A DNA stretch of 64,000 nucleotides. It comes from Desmodus rotundus (Eukaryota; Chordata; Mammalia; Chiroptera; Phyllostomidae). The notes below the pieces were generated by a model that searched no databases, was not told the origin of the DNA, and saw only the letters and a list, made by a program, of their open reading frames with translations. The DNA is taken from NCBI RefSeq assembly GCF_022682495.2, contig NC_071399.1, positions 10,211,342 to 10,275,341 on the forward strand, written 5' to 3'. Shown here in pieces: positions 34,946 through 46,085 of this stretch (positions within the stretch are counted from its first letter, which is position 1; every line of letters begins with the position of its first letter). The translations under genes and the position numbers were made by a program.

Positions 34946-36911
34946 CAGATATAGAGAGCTAATTTTATTTATTTATTATTTTTATTTTTTTTACTATTCA
35001 ACAATATCATTTTTGAGTGCTTGGGATTATCTATTCAAATTTTGTTACTAGCTGTGGATTCTGGGTCAGTTTCTTACTTGTCATCTCATCTAAATTTTTA
35101 CTGCCATCAGAAGGACTCTTTCCTTTGTAGGAGCATTAGTAAACTGGAAACGCAAATCTTTCCTAGACCGGGTATAATTGCAGGGTGTTTCAACCCTTTT
35201 GTATACAATCTACTCTACGGCTCACAGCACCCAGTGAGACCCCAATAAACGTTGTTGACTGACTGCTTCCTAACCAGATAGAAAATGGGGGGAAAATTAA
35301 ATTGTTTTTGGTACACTTCTCAGCTTCAATATTTTAACTTCTCAAAGGAGCTAAAAGCAGTTGGAAATGGAGCGAGCCATTTTAATTATGTTACCAGAAG
35401 AGCCTGAGAATAGTAAGCTGACTTAGAGATAGGGCAGAGAGCAGGAAGAGCAGCCTGGCCTTAACGACAAATCACCTGGCGTTTCTCTCTCAACACTCTG
35501 AGCCGAGTTTAAGGCATTACAACTAATTTTAAAAATGTGATGACATATGGAAAACACTGAATATAGCAGCAGTTAGGCTGATGGACTCACCATTCTTTGG
35601 ACAAAAGATGAAAGTTAATTATAAAATGTACCTGAATAAAAAATAAATATAAAATGGAAAGTTCTGAAATAGGATGTTTGAAATCAATACATTTCTTTAC
35701 TACTGTACTCTCTTCAACAAATGCAATCACTTGTGAAACTCCTTCAGTATAATTTAGGTTAAAAATATGCTTTTTCAACAGTTATAAAGCACCAGGCCTT
35801 GGTTAAGCATCTTAAAAATGGTGGTATTGATAAGTAGAAAATGAAATAAAATCATATCACTCTTGATCCTATAATCAAATATTTTACTCCATTTTTTCCT
35901 GTATGTTTTTTTCTCTATTCACATTTAAAATTGTGAATACTTAGGAATTGTGCTTATATTACATATTTAAAAGTTTGATTTTTCCCCCTTGCCTTCAGAA
36001 GTTAAGAGATTCCCTATAATTTCTAATGATTTTCATTCTTCTAATTATAATTTTCTCTAATATGACTAACATATAGGATATAACTATTTAAACAAGTGGT
36101 TTAAAGATTGGGAATACATAGACCATTTGAATTTAGATCTAGATTAACGAATATGTAACCACTGTTTGCATGGCATATTTCGCTGGAGCATCAGGAGACA
36201 TGACAGAATTTGGAGGAATTCCACCTCTAAGTGATACATGGTTTCTGCCGTCCTCTTTGTTTGAAACATCCACATTTGAAAGTATATAGCTTTGACAAAG
36301 TGAGATAAAAACTGCTCTAAACGTGGAGGACTGCATGAAATCGGTAATTTGGGATTATACTTGAGAAGAATAAACAAATTGTTTTTAATTTAATTTAAAT
36401 TAATTTGTGTATGCAGATGTGGCAGATATGTGTTTGTTGGTGAACAAGTTACTAATCTTTACCCATGAAGAGCTACTAACATTTCTGTTATTCTTGATCA
36501 GTGGGTTATTAAAGTTTTGGGGTCACTTTCTTCCAGCCTCTCCATTCCCTTGTCCCCTTTCCCCTTGGATCCCTTCACTTCCCATCCATCCTCCAGAGTC
36601 CAATGAAGTGGAATTATAAATCTAGACCAAAATAGCTTTCTGAGAACTGGCTGCCCATCCATAATTCATTTCCTAACACTACGCTTGCCAGTAATGTTTC
36701 TTTAAGCAACAGAAATTAACATTCCAACAATAACAGAGCTTACTCAACATTTAATTGCATTCATAGAACTAAGTTTGGAGTCCTTTGAAGCCAGGCATGT
36801 ACCTCAACCCCACGAAAGAGATGAACTTGTTCATCCCTGCTATCTATTGCTGGTTGCAGTCAGCTTGGCCGTGCATTTCCACAATTCATCTTCCCACTGA
36901 TACCTTGTCGG
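34946..36911. other. Unassigned sequence with a possible L2 3' end
   Basis: No gene recognised. At about 35190-35265, 'acggctcacagcacccagtg' with 'ccccaataaacgttgttgac' resembles a plus-strand L2 3' terminus. The rest is AT-rich unique sequence. Confidence 0.4.
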
Positions 36912-37047
36912 CACTGCCACTCAAAGTGTGGTAGCATCGGCACCATGTGTGAGTTGGTTAGAAATTCAGAACTACTGAATCCGAATCTGCATTTTTACAA
37001 CTTCCGCGGGTGATTTCTGTTCAAATGGCAGATTGGGAAGCACCGGT
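36912..37047 (+). mobile_element. MER5-type hAT-Charlie MITE
   Basis: Starts 'cactgccactcaaagtgtgg', passes 'gaactactgaatccgaatct' and 'gcatttttacaacttccgc', and ends 'gattgggaagcaccgg'. That is the layout of MER5A/B (cagtgcttctcaaagtgtgg ... gagaaccactg), with the middle partly lost. No clear 8-bp duplication was read. Ancient eutherian element without coding capacity. Confidence 0.75.
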
Positions 37048-37456
37048 CTAGACCTGTCCACCTACCTAAAAAAATAAAGCAATGCTCTTCCCAATCCTGA
37101 GTTCTCTCTTCAGTGCTTGTAAAGCTCTTGTCTAGTCTTGTGGGAATGATTTCTTGTCTGAATGACCTCTTTCACATTGTCCCAGTTCCTCTCCCCTGCT
37201 CAAACCCCTCCTTATCTGGGCTGGGCAAAGGGGGACCAGGAAAGGACACTCACCTCAGTCCCATGTGCCTGCCACAAGGGTACCACACTCTCAATACCAA
37301 AGATTTTTAGGGATTCTTTTAAAGATCTTAAACAAAAAAATAATAGATTTTCTCTCTCTCCATTTCAAGTCTCATCATTTTGCACAATAACTAAAATAGT
37401 TATAATTCATTATTATACATTTTTAACGAGATTTTCACAAATATTACAATAATTTA

Positions 37457-38353
37457 CTGTATTTTTGGACTATAAGATGCACTCCCCCGCCCTAAATGTG
37501 GGAGGAAAATAGGGGGGTGTCTTATAGTCTGAATGTAGCTTGCCTGGCTCGCTGGGGTTGGGGGGTGGCAGTGGAGTGGGATCCCAGGAGGCAGGAGCAG
37601 GGTCACCAGTGCAGGAAGCCTGTGGCGGCAGGAGTGGGGCGATGCTACGGGCCCTGGGCTGGGAGGAGAGGGTGTCCCGGTGGTGCAAAGCAAGGGAGGC
37701 AGGAGCGGAGTCCCCGCTGTGGCATACTGTAGTGCTAGGAAGGAGGGTACAGGCGGTACAGGCACGTTAGGAGAAGAAAGCCTGCGACGCCCATACGTGA
37801 TTCCACCACGTGACTGGTGTGTCCCCCATAACATTAACATAGGCAAATTCCACTGCAGGGTCACCTGTCAATGTGGCCCTGCAGCCTTGCAAAACTACAA
37901 GTCCCATCATGCTTGCAAAACTACAAGTCCCATCATGCTTGGACAGGTTGGGACGATGGGAGCTGTGATTTGGCAACAGCTGCAGAGCCACACAAGTTGT
38001 GCAAAACTGCTGTCCCCATACAAGAGTGCTGCACAACCTGTGGCCCTCCAGCAGCAGATCTCCCCATAAGAGTGTCAGCGGCAGATCCCCCCATAACAGC
38101 GCGTCATCCACTGATGTTCTCAGCTACAGCACCCCCATAACTATGAAGGACACAGTGCTGATAGTTCTGTCATTACTGCATTTTGTTGTAGAAAGACACG
38201 ATAGTGTACCGTAGTCTCCTGCTGAATCTACCGTAAAGGATTTCTGCTTTAAAGGATGTTATTAAATATTTTACCACACTTTTTGCTTCAAATTTTTTTT
38301 TCCTATTTTCCTCCTCTAAAACCTAGGTGCGTCTTGTGGTCCGAAATATACGG
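37457..38353 (+). mobile_element. DNA transposon with ~26-bp TIRs, non-autonomous
   Basis: The left end CTGTATTTTTGGACTATAAG, continuing ATGCAC, and the complement of the right end CCGTATATTTCGGACCACAA, continuing GACGCAC, match at about 21 of 27 positions. Both ends abut TA (37455-37456 and 38354-38355). The ~0.9 kb interior is GC- and CpG-rich on the left and carries a perfect 26-bp tandem duplication (37886-37911, 37912-37937), a CACGTG box (37807-37812) and related inverted text near 37955-38050. Frames of up to 136 codons in it show no transposase motif. I cannot place the family; TA flanks alone do not prove a mariner relationship. Confidence 0.7.
37886..37937 (+). promoter_or_regulatory. 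Two tandem ZNF143-like motifs
   Basis: Each 26-bp unit contains AACTACAAGTCCCATCATGC, close to the known ZNF143/SBS core AACTACAATTCCCAGCATGC (recalled motif; 17 of 20 match). A third, more degenerate copy seems present in the opposite direction near 37955 (gatgggagctgtgatttggc). Whether the protein binds here is unknown. Confidence 0.45.
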
Positions 38354-40322
38354 TAACCATCGTCTTTATGTTACGCTTTGTGTGACAGGTCATTAGCTTT
38401 ATCCTGGCTTACAGATTTGGAGTGGACTCTAAATGGATTTTGAAGGTGTCGTAAATTAGCTTTTCTAAACTAGAACTATTTTCCTGTCCTGAAGTCTGCA
38501 GGAATTACAAAGCTTGAGGAAAAGATTCGCTGGTAGTTCGGGAAGCTCTGACAAACAATTAAGCAGGGAATGATTTAGTACAAAGCTGGTTCCTGGACAG
38601 ACTCATTGCTGACTGTGATTTAAAAAAACAAGGAAAATGTTGCCAAGACAAAAACACCACTTCTATTTAATATCAATGCCTCTCATTCAAAATCAAATAT
38701 AACAAGTAGTGACATCCAGAATGATGATTTGAGTTATATAATCAGTGTAAAGTGGATTTTGAAATATAGAAAATTTTGCTAACGTTCTTAGCTTTAAAAA
38801 TAATCTCAAGGTAGTGAGGATTCTCAGGTGGGTGTGTAGCACACAGTGCAGTTCGGTCTTCGGCTGCACTCAGTATTACCTCTGGCTAAGACTGTGTTAC
38901 TCATTTCTTCTCCAACTGTGTACTTACTTCTCTTAAGAGCTTTTGAAGTGCTCTGAATTGTTCACAGAAATATATGCTCAGGGAAGTTCATGGCAATAAA
39001 CCTTAAAGTAATCTAAAAGTCTATCAGTAAGAAGATGATTAAATTTTCAAAATTATACCTTTATTTAAGGGAATATTTTGCAATGGGGAAAAAGGAAGGT
39101 AGAATATGATTACTGATATGAAAAGATGTCAAGCTGTATTCTTGATTTTTAAAACAGAAAGTTGCAGAATGGAATGTGTAATGCTTTCATTTGTTTAAAC
39201 TTTATATACCTACAGACAGAGAAATATAATGATAGATTTGTGTTTAGAGTTATAGATAGGTAGGTAGGTAGGTAGGTAGCGAGACAGACAGATATGGAAA
39301 TAGATACGGAGGTGTCCAGTATATTTGGGAATTTTTGAAAAGGCACTAATAGTAACTGTTATAGACAGTAATCAGAAATGTTATTTTTGGGTAGTTAAAT
39401 AAAATGTGGGAAATAAGACAATTTCCTTAAACGCTTTTACATAGTGTCTGATTTGTTTATTAATAAGTATTACATTTTAAAAAAAATTATGTTTCTATCA
39501 TGTGTAGCATTTACTTTGCATCCTAAATGTCAACCTCATTTTCTAGATATTTGTATTTACTCAGTCGTTTATTCTCCAACGTAGACAGATTACCTGTATG
39601 TATTCTTTGCCCTTTGTCGGAAATCACTTCCTACTTTGATTCTGGATTTCTTCACTTTTGTGAACTCTAACGTTTACCTCTCCCAGGAAAGAAACTGATT
39701 AAAGAGATTTGGGCAATTATCCCAGTTCCCGAGCATAGCTTCAAGTAGATTCCCTCTTAAGTCAGAGACAAATTAACTGCATTTTTCAGTTAGATATTTA
39801 AATTAAATTCTTCCAACTTTAAATAAAGATGGTTTCTCTAGCAACCTTGAATGCTTATTAAAGATTCAACAATTAGAAGAACTGTCCTGGAAGAATCATG
39901 TTGTAGGAAAGAACAGAACTAATTAGGAATGTAAATATAATTTAGAACACATTTTCTCAAATGAATTAATCCTACACTTCCCAGTTATTAACACAGTATA
40001 CTACAAAATGAGCAAGTGCTCCATCTTCCCGGGTGCTTCAGGGCTATATCATTCAACTTCTAAAATCTTACTCTTTCCATTAACTTAGTCCTTATTCATT
40101 TGCAAAGGATGGGCAGACTCCTTGCAACCTACACGCCCCACTAGAAATTCCCTATTCAGTAACCGCTTTATTACTAGCATATCACACCCAACCCAACCCC
40201 TTCACCACATTCATTGGTTTAATGGACTCACCTGCATCAATGTTATTTGTCTCATACTGTGATAGCTTCACTTCCAATCTATTTGTTTAGCATCTACCAC
40301 TGATTCCTGTGGATGGGCTCCC
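38354..40322. other. AT-rich unique sequence with a TAGG microsatellite
   Basis: No gene recognised. A (TAGG)n microsatellite of about 6 units lies at 39254-39279, followed by imperfect (ACAG)n. No other repeat named. Confidence 0.5.
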
Positions 40323-40337
40323 TTAAAAAATGTTGCC

Positions 40338-40513
40338 TTCCCGTCCTGGCAGGCTAGCGCAGTTGGTTACAATGTTGCCCTGATATGTGGAGGTTGTGCT
40401 GTTGTGTCTTTGGTCAGGGCACATATAACAAACAACCAATGATATTGTTCCGCATCAACAAGTGGAACAACAAATCTCTCTCTCTCTCATCTTCTTTCTC
40501 TCCAAAAATCAAT
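40338..40513 (+). mobile_element. Ves SINE, divergent subfamily
   Basis: Plus-strand copy with a different head (GGCTAGCGCAGTTGGTTAC) and body (gtcagggcacatataacaaa; 'aagtggaacaacaaatctct') from the other copies, then a (TC)n run. The tail is AATCAATTT-like. The B box is degraded (gttgtgctgttgtg). A 15-bp duplication, ttaaaaaatgttgcc at 40323-40337 and ttaaaaaatgctgcc at 40514-40528, matches at 14 of 15 positions. Confidence 0.9.
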
Positions 40514-40528
40514 TTAAAAAATGCTGCC

Positions 40529-41931
40529 AACCATGTAAAGGTAATGAGGACAGTGGAATGAGCAGCTGAACTCCCTTTGTTCAACAAGCATGGTGGCATA
40601 CTTAGTGTGTACACTGTATTATATGTTCACGAGAGGCCGTAAAGTGATTTCATTTACTCATCAGTACAGTTGAATGGGCGATCCCTAAGATGAACTGCAG
40701 GTTTAATATTTTATGATTCTAAGTGTAAATTTCTAAATGAGAGAATAAAATCTCTTCCCTTGATTTAACCTGTTGGATAGGGAAATGCAATATTTGTATG
40801 TAAAAAATATTGAAAATATGAGCAAATATTTAAGTAGTGCAGAGAAGTGATAATGGAATCTAAAGTAATTTGAGGGGAATGAGTAAAGAGTGTTTTAAGA
40901 TGAGGCAAATCTTTAGCTGTATCTTCACAGATGTGATGAATAAATTAGAGTAAATTTAAATGAATTTCATATTGAGATGGAAGGAGTACTAGAATGTTCT
41001 TGTCCCGCGACATTCAGAAATAAACCCACGTACAGGTAGAATGAGCAGGAAGAATCATTTTAACTTATAATTAGTGAGCGAAGCAGCAACATCTTACAAA
41101 AAAACAAGGGTAGATTTGTGACTCCATGAACCCCGAGAAACGCAATGTTGTGTCTGGTGCATGTTGGGGGAAAATTGGAACTTCAGGAGAGAAGAAACTG
41201 AGGAGAGAAATGTGGTGGTAAAAAAGAGAAGAGGTCTGTACAGAGGCTCGAAAACGCCCAGGGCAACATCTGAGCATCTCAACGATAAAGCGCTATGCTT
41301 TTCCTTGGGATGCTGGTAGGCAAAAATCTTAAAAAGAACATTAATTTTATCTACTCCCCTCCCCACTAAATGTATTATTCAGACTTAAAAAAAAGATAAC
41401 CAGTTAAGAGTTGTTTGAAATTTATTGTCCTTTATATATTGGCTTAGCAAGGAGCTAGACATGGGTGTAGGAAGTGGTAGTCAAAGAAATGTTAACTGAT
41501 TCAGCATGGTTAGTAAAAGTGCTCTCCTGGTCAAAAGAGGGCGAGTGAGAAACATGTGCAATCTGATCTCTCCTCCAAGCACCTGGGGCAGCCCTTCATG
41601 GTGTAAAATCCACAGACAGAAACAGGTCTAGTGAAGCAGCAGAACTCATTTTTTAAATAATCTGTAACATCTTGCAAAGGAGCCACTAAATTTGTTGACC
41701 CATTTTCAAGATTTTTCCTTCCAATAGTTGCTCATAAACTTTTAGAAGCTCACATAAACTAATTGAAATATGCTCCCTTCAATATAATCCTATTGTATTA
41801 TTACTGCTAATTGAAAACTTGAATGAGCTAAATGGTGTACCTTATGTTGAATTCAATAAACATTGTCATTTTCTATGCCTATTTAGAAGCAATTTAGAAC
41901 TGAACATGCAAAAAGTGAAGTTTTCAATGGT
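40529..41931. other. AT-rich unique sequence
   Basis: No gene, RNA or repeat recognised. Small minus frames at 41071-41366 show no motif. Confidence 0.5.
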
Positions 41932-42345
41932 ATTCAGTTTTCTTAAATATATTTGATTATGCTGTTACAGTTGTCCCATTTTTTCTTCCCTTTATTTCCC
42001 TCCACCCTGCATCACCCTCCCACCATCATTCCCCCACCTTAGTTCATGTCCATGGGGCATACATATAAGTTTTTTTGCTTCTCCATTTCCCCTAATATTC
42101 TTAACCTCCCCCTGTCTATTCTGTACCTACCATTTATGCTTCTTATTCCCTGTACCTTTTCCCCCATTCTCCCCTCTCCCCCTCCCTGCTGATAACCCTC
42201 CATGTGATCTCCATTTCTGTGATTCTGTTCCTGTTCTAGTTGTTTGCTTAATTCATTTTTGTTTTTGTTTCTTCTTAGGTGTGGTTGTTGATAGTTGTGA
42301 GTTTGTTGTCATTTTACTGTTAATCTTTTTAATCTTCTTCTTTTC

Positions 42346-43177
42346 TTAGATAAGTCCCTGTAACACTTCATATAGTAAGGGCTTGGTGATGATGAACTCC
42401 TCTAACTTGACCTTATCTGAGAAGCACTTTATCTGCCTTTTCATTCTAAATGATAGCTTTGCTGGATACAGTAATCTTGGATGTAGTCCCTTGCCTTTCA
42501 TGACATTGAATACTTCTTTCCAGCCCCTTTTTGCCTGCAAGGTTTCTTTGGAGAAATCAGCTGATTGTCTTATGGGAACTCCTTTGCAGGTAACTGTATC
42601 CTTTTCTCTTGCTGCTTTTAAGATTCTCTCCTCTTTAATCTTTGCTAATATAATTATGATGTGCCTTGGTATGTGCTCCCTTGGGTCTAATGTCTTTGGG
42701 ACTCTCTGAGCTTCTTGGACTTCCTGTAAGTCTATTTCCTTTGCCAGATTGGGGAAGTTCTCCTTCATTATGTTTCCAAATAAGTTTTCAATTTCTTATT
42801 CTTCCTCTTCTCCTTCTGGCACCCCTATGATTTGCATGTTGGAACATTTAAAGTTGTCCCAGAGGTTCCTAAGTCTCTCTCCATTTTTTTCAATTCTTAT
42901 TTCTTCATTCTGTTCTGGTTGAATGTTTGTTTCTTCTGCTCCAAATTGCTGATTTGAGTCCTGGTTTCCTTCCCGTCACTGTTGGTTCCCTGAACATTTT
43001 CCTTTATTTCACTCTTAATAGCCTTCACATTTTCCTCTATTTTGAAACCATACTCAACCATTTCTGTGAGCATTTAATTACCAGCATTTTGAACTGTGCA
43101 TCTGATAAGTTGGCTATCTCTTCATCACTTAGTTGTATTTTTTCTGGAGTTTCGATCCGTTCTTTCATTTGGGCCAT
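42346..43177 (-). pseudogene. Broken L1-type ORF1 (RNA-binding protein) of the half-L1
   Basis: L1 ORF1p normally trimerises by a coiled coil and binds the element's RNA through an RRM and a C-terminal domain. Here the ATG at 43177 opens with MAQMKERIETPEKIQLSDEE, followed by a charged, coiled-coil-like part. A one-base loss near 43073-43080 and a second shift near 42945-42960 break the frame, and an in-frame TAA lies at 42796-42798. The C-terminal 140 codons (42346-42768) remain open and hold the conserved RGWKEVFNVMKGKGLHPRLL and YPAKLSF motifs expected of the C-terminal domain. The family is certain; the protein is not made intact. Confidence 0.88.
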
Positions 43178-43234
43178 ATATTTTTTTTTTTGTCTCTGCA
43201 CACCTGTTACATACTAAGGGATAGAGCCTTAGGT

Positions 43235-43446
43235 CACAGTGGCAAACACAAGGTTGGCAGGCCAAATCCGGCCCTCCACCTTGTTTTATGTGGCCCAGCA
43301 CCTTATATCTACCTGGCAGCAGTACCCAGCTCTCGCTTAACTGTCAAGGAGTAGTTACATCTATACAGTCCTAAAATTATATTCAGCCCTCTGAAGGCAA
43401 CCGGGAGGCTGATGTGGCCCCCGGTGAAATGAGTTTGGCACCCCTG
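43235..43446. mobile_element. Non-autonomous hAT inserted in the half-L1 5' UTR
   Basis: A 212-bp element with ends CACAGTGGCAAACACA and, as complement of the right end, CAGGGGTGCCAAACTCA. The interior is roughly palindromic (ggccctccacc / ggctgatgtggcccccgg). An exact 8-bp duplication, ccttaggt, flanks it at 43227-43234 and 43447-43454, the hallmark of hAT transposition. It interrupts text that is continuous in the half-L1 family (gagccttagg then tgttcaacagggcaggg). It has no transposase. Confidence 0.93.
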
Positions 43447-44104
43447 CCTTAGGTGTTCAACAGGGCAGGGCAACCCACGTTGCTGCCTTTTGACGCTGTA
43501 TGTGGGAGAGGGTCTAAGAGGGAACAGTGCCACTTGGTCAGCTCTCTGCCAGCTTTCAGTCACTTCCCCCGCTACCCACAAACAAATTGGTCCCCTCTGG
43601 TGCTGATTCCCTGATGGGTGGGTTTGTGTACATTCTAGGCCCCCGTGGGTCTCTCCAACGAACTCTCCTGGGAGGCTGGGAGTTTCTCCCGCTGCTGCCG
43701 CAACCCCCACAAGTTTTTACAGCCAGCAGCTTTGAGGCTTTATTTCCCCGCACTGGAACCCTGGGTCGCTCGGTCTGTCTTGCTCCCCAGTTGTTCCTCC
43801 TGGTTTATCTGCACAAGAATGTGGGGCCTCGCACTCCATCAGCTGCAACCTTGCCCACCCCAGTCCTCCAGCCCCCATGTTGCCGTGAGTCCTCTCTGCC
43901 CGGCTCCCCACCTCCTACTGGTCTGGATGAATATTTCTTCTTTATCACCTTGGTTGTCGGACTTCCATACAGTTCCATTTTCTGGCAGTTCTGGTTATTT
44001 TATTTGTTTTTAAATTTGTTGCTGTCCTTCTTTTGGTTGTGCAGGGAGGCACAGTGTGTCTGCCTATGCCTCCATCTTGGCTGGAAGTGGAATCCAGTTT
44101 TCCT

Positions 44105-45190
44105 TTGTGTTAAACCTGCTAGAGATGTATCCTTTAGCTTAATTTGTTCACCCATCTGCCTGGAGGAAGGATTTTTAAACAGTGTTTCTGGACAGGTTAC
44201 CAAGGTAAGTAAACTAAGAATGTGATATAGCTGATAATTATCTTTTAGTTTAGTAGTTTTCTCAAGATCGTGGTATAGAACAGCTAAAGATCATGAAAAA
44301 TTATAAACAAAGCTATACTATAGAGTGCTAGAGTCAGAGAACATGGTTTGTGCCTTGAAAAAACTTATGACATTAGATAAATTGTGAACTTGGAGCCTTG
44401 TTAGCATCGTACCACAATAGACACGGAAAGAAATGTACAGGTTTCCTGCTTCAACTCCTAGTAATGTATTAATGTGACAGATGCAGACACAGTTGAATTG
44501 TTTCCTAAGTGAAAATGCCTCCCCTTCATGTTGCTCTTAAAATTACACTTGATGCATCTGTCCTGCCAAATGAGTAGGAGTCATTATGGCAAAAATGTAG
44601 AACAGAAAACCAGAATATTTCTTATAAATAGCAACGATGGGTAGAATTTTTCCATGTCTACTAATCTCGCCGGCATGGGACATTGTTCTATGCCAAGTTA
44701 AGACTTTGGTTATTTGTTTTTGTCTCTGCATTTCTCGTGGAAAGTCACAGAGCAAGCATGATTTGAAAATGTTTCTTTCAGCTCTGAAATTTAATCAACA
44801 TGAACTCTTAAGCCTCTCAAGACCTTAAGAACAGGTTGATGTAATTCCCTCACAGTCAAGCTTTTAAGAACTACTTGATACAGTCCATTTGTAGCTGCTC
44901 TTTGTCCTTTAATTGTAACCGACTTAGACGAAATGGGTTTGGCAGACTATAAAACTACTACAAGGACGGGATACTATGGCATTTTTATGCTGAATACAAC
45001 CTGAGAATACACTTCCAAAGATTCTCATATACAGACATGTGTCGGCACATATGTGTGTGTAAAATGTGCATATGCCATTTGTATGTATCGTATATGTACG
45101 CAGACACATTTCCCTTTTTGCTATCACTAGGCGACAAAGTTTCACCATTTTTAAACCTTCCCTATGATGAAATAACTATTTTAAATTGTC
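44105..45190. other. AT-rich unique sequence
   Basis: No gene, RNA or repeat recognised. Small frames on both strands have no motif. Confidence 0.5.
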
Positions 45191-45274
45191 AAAGTAAAAT
45201 ACTTTTATATATACATTGTATAATGTATATATAAAATACTTTTATATAATGTGTATATAAAGGTATTTTACTTT
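45191..45274. other. Nested perfect palindrome
   Basis: Inner arms ttttatatatacatt (45203-45217) and aatgtatatataaaa (45222-45236) are perfect over 15 bp around gtat. Outer arms 45191-45214 and 45251-45274 are complementary at 22 of 24 positions, including a perfect 12 bp (aaagtaaaatac / gtattttacttt). The two pairings share the left arm, so alternative hairpins are possible. Confidence 0.85.
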
Positions 45275-45454
45275 TAAAAGATTTTTACTTTTATATATAC
45301 AAAGTAAATTTATCAATTTATTTTCCTCTCTATCTTAAATGTCAAGTCTAAATCCTCAAACTGCCTACAGTTTCACAAATGTTTTCACAAACACATTCAC
45401 GTTCCTATCCACATACATTATGACTTTACATAGTATTTTTACTGAACTCCTCAC

Positions 45455-45880
45455 TCATTCTTTCAGTCATTCATTCAACAATACGTAGAGCATTGCTATG
45501 TGCTAGAGCTCTGGTCTAGGCTCTGAAAATTCAGCAGTGGAACAAAGCAGACATTTTGCCGAGATGGACACTAAACACTGTAGCACAACCTAAGTGAGTA
45601 GAATATACAAATACATATACTATTACAAGGTAATGAGTACTACAGTGAAACGTATAGTAAGGGGGAAAGGGGCACAGCAAATGTTGGCGTTTGTAATTTT
45701 AGGTAGGATGGCATGTGTTCGGGGACTTTGGTTTACACCTGAGTACGTCAGGACACCACTGGAAGACCAGAGCAGAGAAGTGAGTGGTCTGACTTGTTTT
45801 CGGTAGACTTACTCTGACTACTGCACAGCGAATAGAGGGTTGGGGGATTAGAGTAGCCGTAGGGAAGACCAGTTAGGACA
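45455..45880 (-). repeat. L2 LINE 3' portion
   Basis: Reverse-complement L2 order: 'tcattcattcaacaatacgt', 'tgctatgtgctagagctctg', 'gaaaattcagcagtggaac', 'gtaatgagtactacagtgaa', 'gaagtgagtggtctgacttg', 'gggaagaccagttaggaca'. Frames are broken. Confidence 0.75.
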
Positions 45881-45911
45881 CTAACAAACACTAAAATGTG
45901 CACTCTTTTTT

Positions 45912-45972
45912 AGGAAAGAAGGAAGGACAGAGGAAAGGAAGGAAGGAAGGAAAGCAGGGAGGGAAATGAGGA
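45912..45972 (+). repeat. (GGAA)n purine-rich microsatellite
   Basis: Imperfect GGAA/GAAG repeats with GGGA interruptions. Runs of GGAA are known as possible ETS-family binding arrays; nothing here shows use. Confidence 0.8.
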
Positions 45973-46085
45973 AGGGTAGAGATTATAGAACTCTCATATT
46001 CTTATAAATTGATTGTGATGTGAAAACATCCACTCATAAAATCTTTGAATGGATTTTGATCATTTAAATTTAGAAATCAGTACTG

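Larger units (their letters stand above)
41945..44091 (-). mobile_element. Half-L1 (HAL1-like): 5' UTR, ORF1, 3' UTR, no ORF2
   Basis: On the minus strand the element begins near 44091 with a CpG-bearing 5' UTR (complement of gcctccatcttggctggaag). It has an ATG at 43177 opening an L1 ORF1-like frame, stops ORF1 at 42346, and passes straight into a 400-bp 3' UTR (gttcatgtccatggggcata on the plus strand) that ends at about 41945. No ORF2 sequence is present. Imperfect 13-bp flanks, attcagttttctt (41932-41944) and atccagttttcct (44092-44104), match at 11 of 13 and suggest that these are true ends of a full-length insertion. ORF1 is broken and a hAT element sits in the 5' UTR, so it cannot be active. 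Confidence 0.85.

Noticed and set aside
34645..35051. Lysine/glutamate-rich and serine/phenylalanine-rich frames
   Set aside because: They translate the polypyrimidine tract and half-L1 3' end.
37454..37864. 136-codon minus frame plus overlapping plus frames
   Set aside because: All lie in the GC-rich interior of the TIR transposon, are proline/serine- or glycine-rich in alternative frames and show no transposase catalytic pattern.
39254..39279. TAGG repeats considered as interstitial telomere-like sequence
   Set aside because: The unit is TAGG, not TTAGGG; a plain tetranucleotide microsatellite.
43527..44225. 232-codon plus-strand open frame, the longest in the window
   Set aside because: It runs antisense across the 5' UTR of the minus-strand half-L1 and owes its length to GC-rich repeat sequence; no protein motif.
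45912..45972. GGAA array considered as an ETS enhancer
   Set aside because: Short and interrupted; no support beyond the repeat itself.
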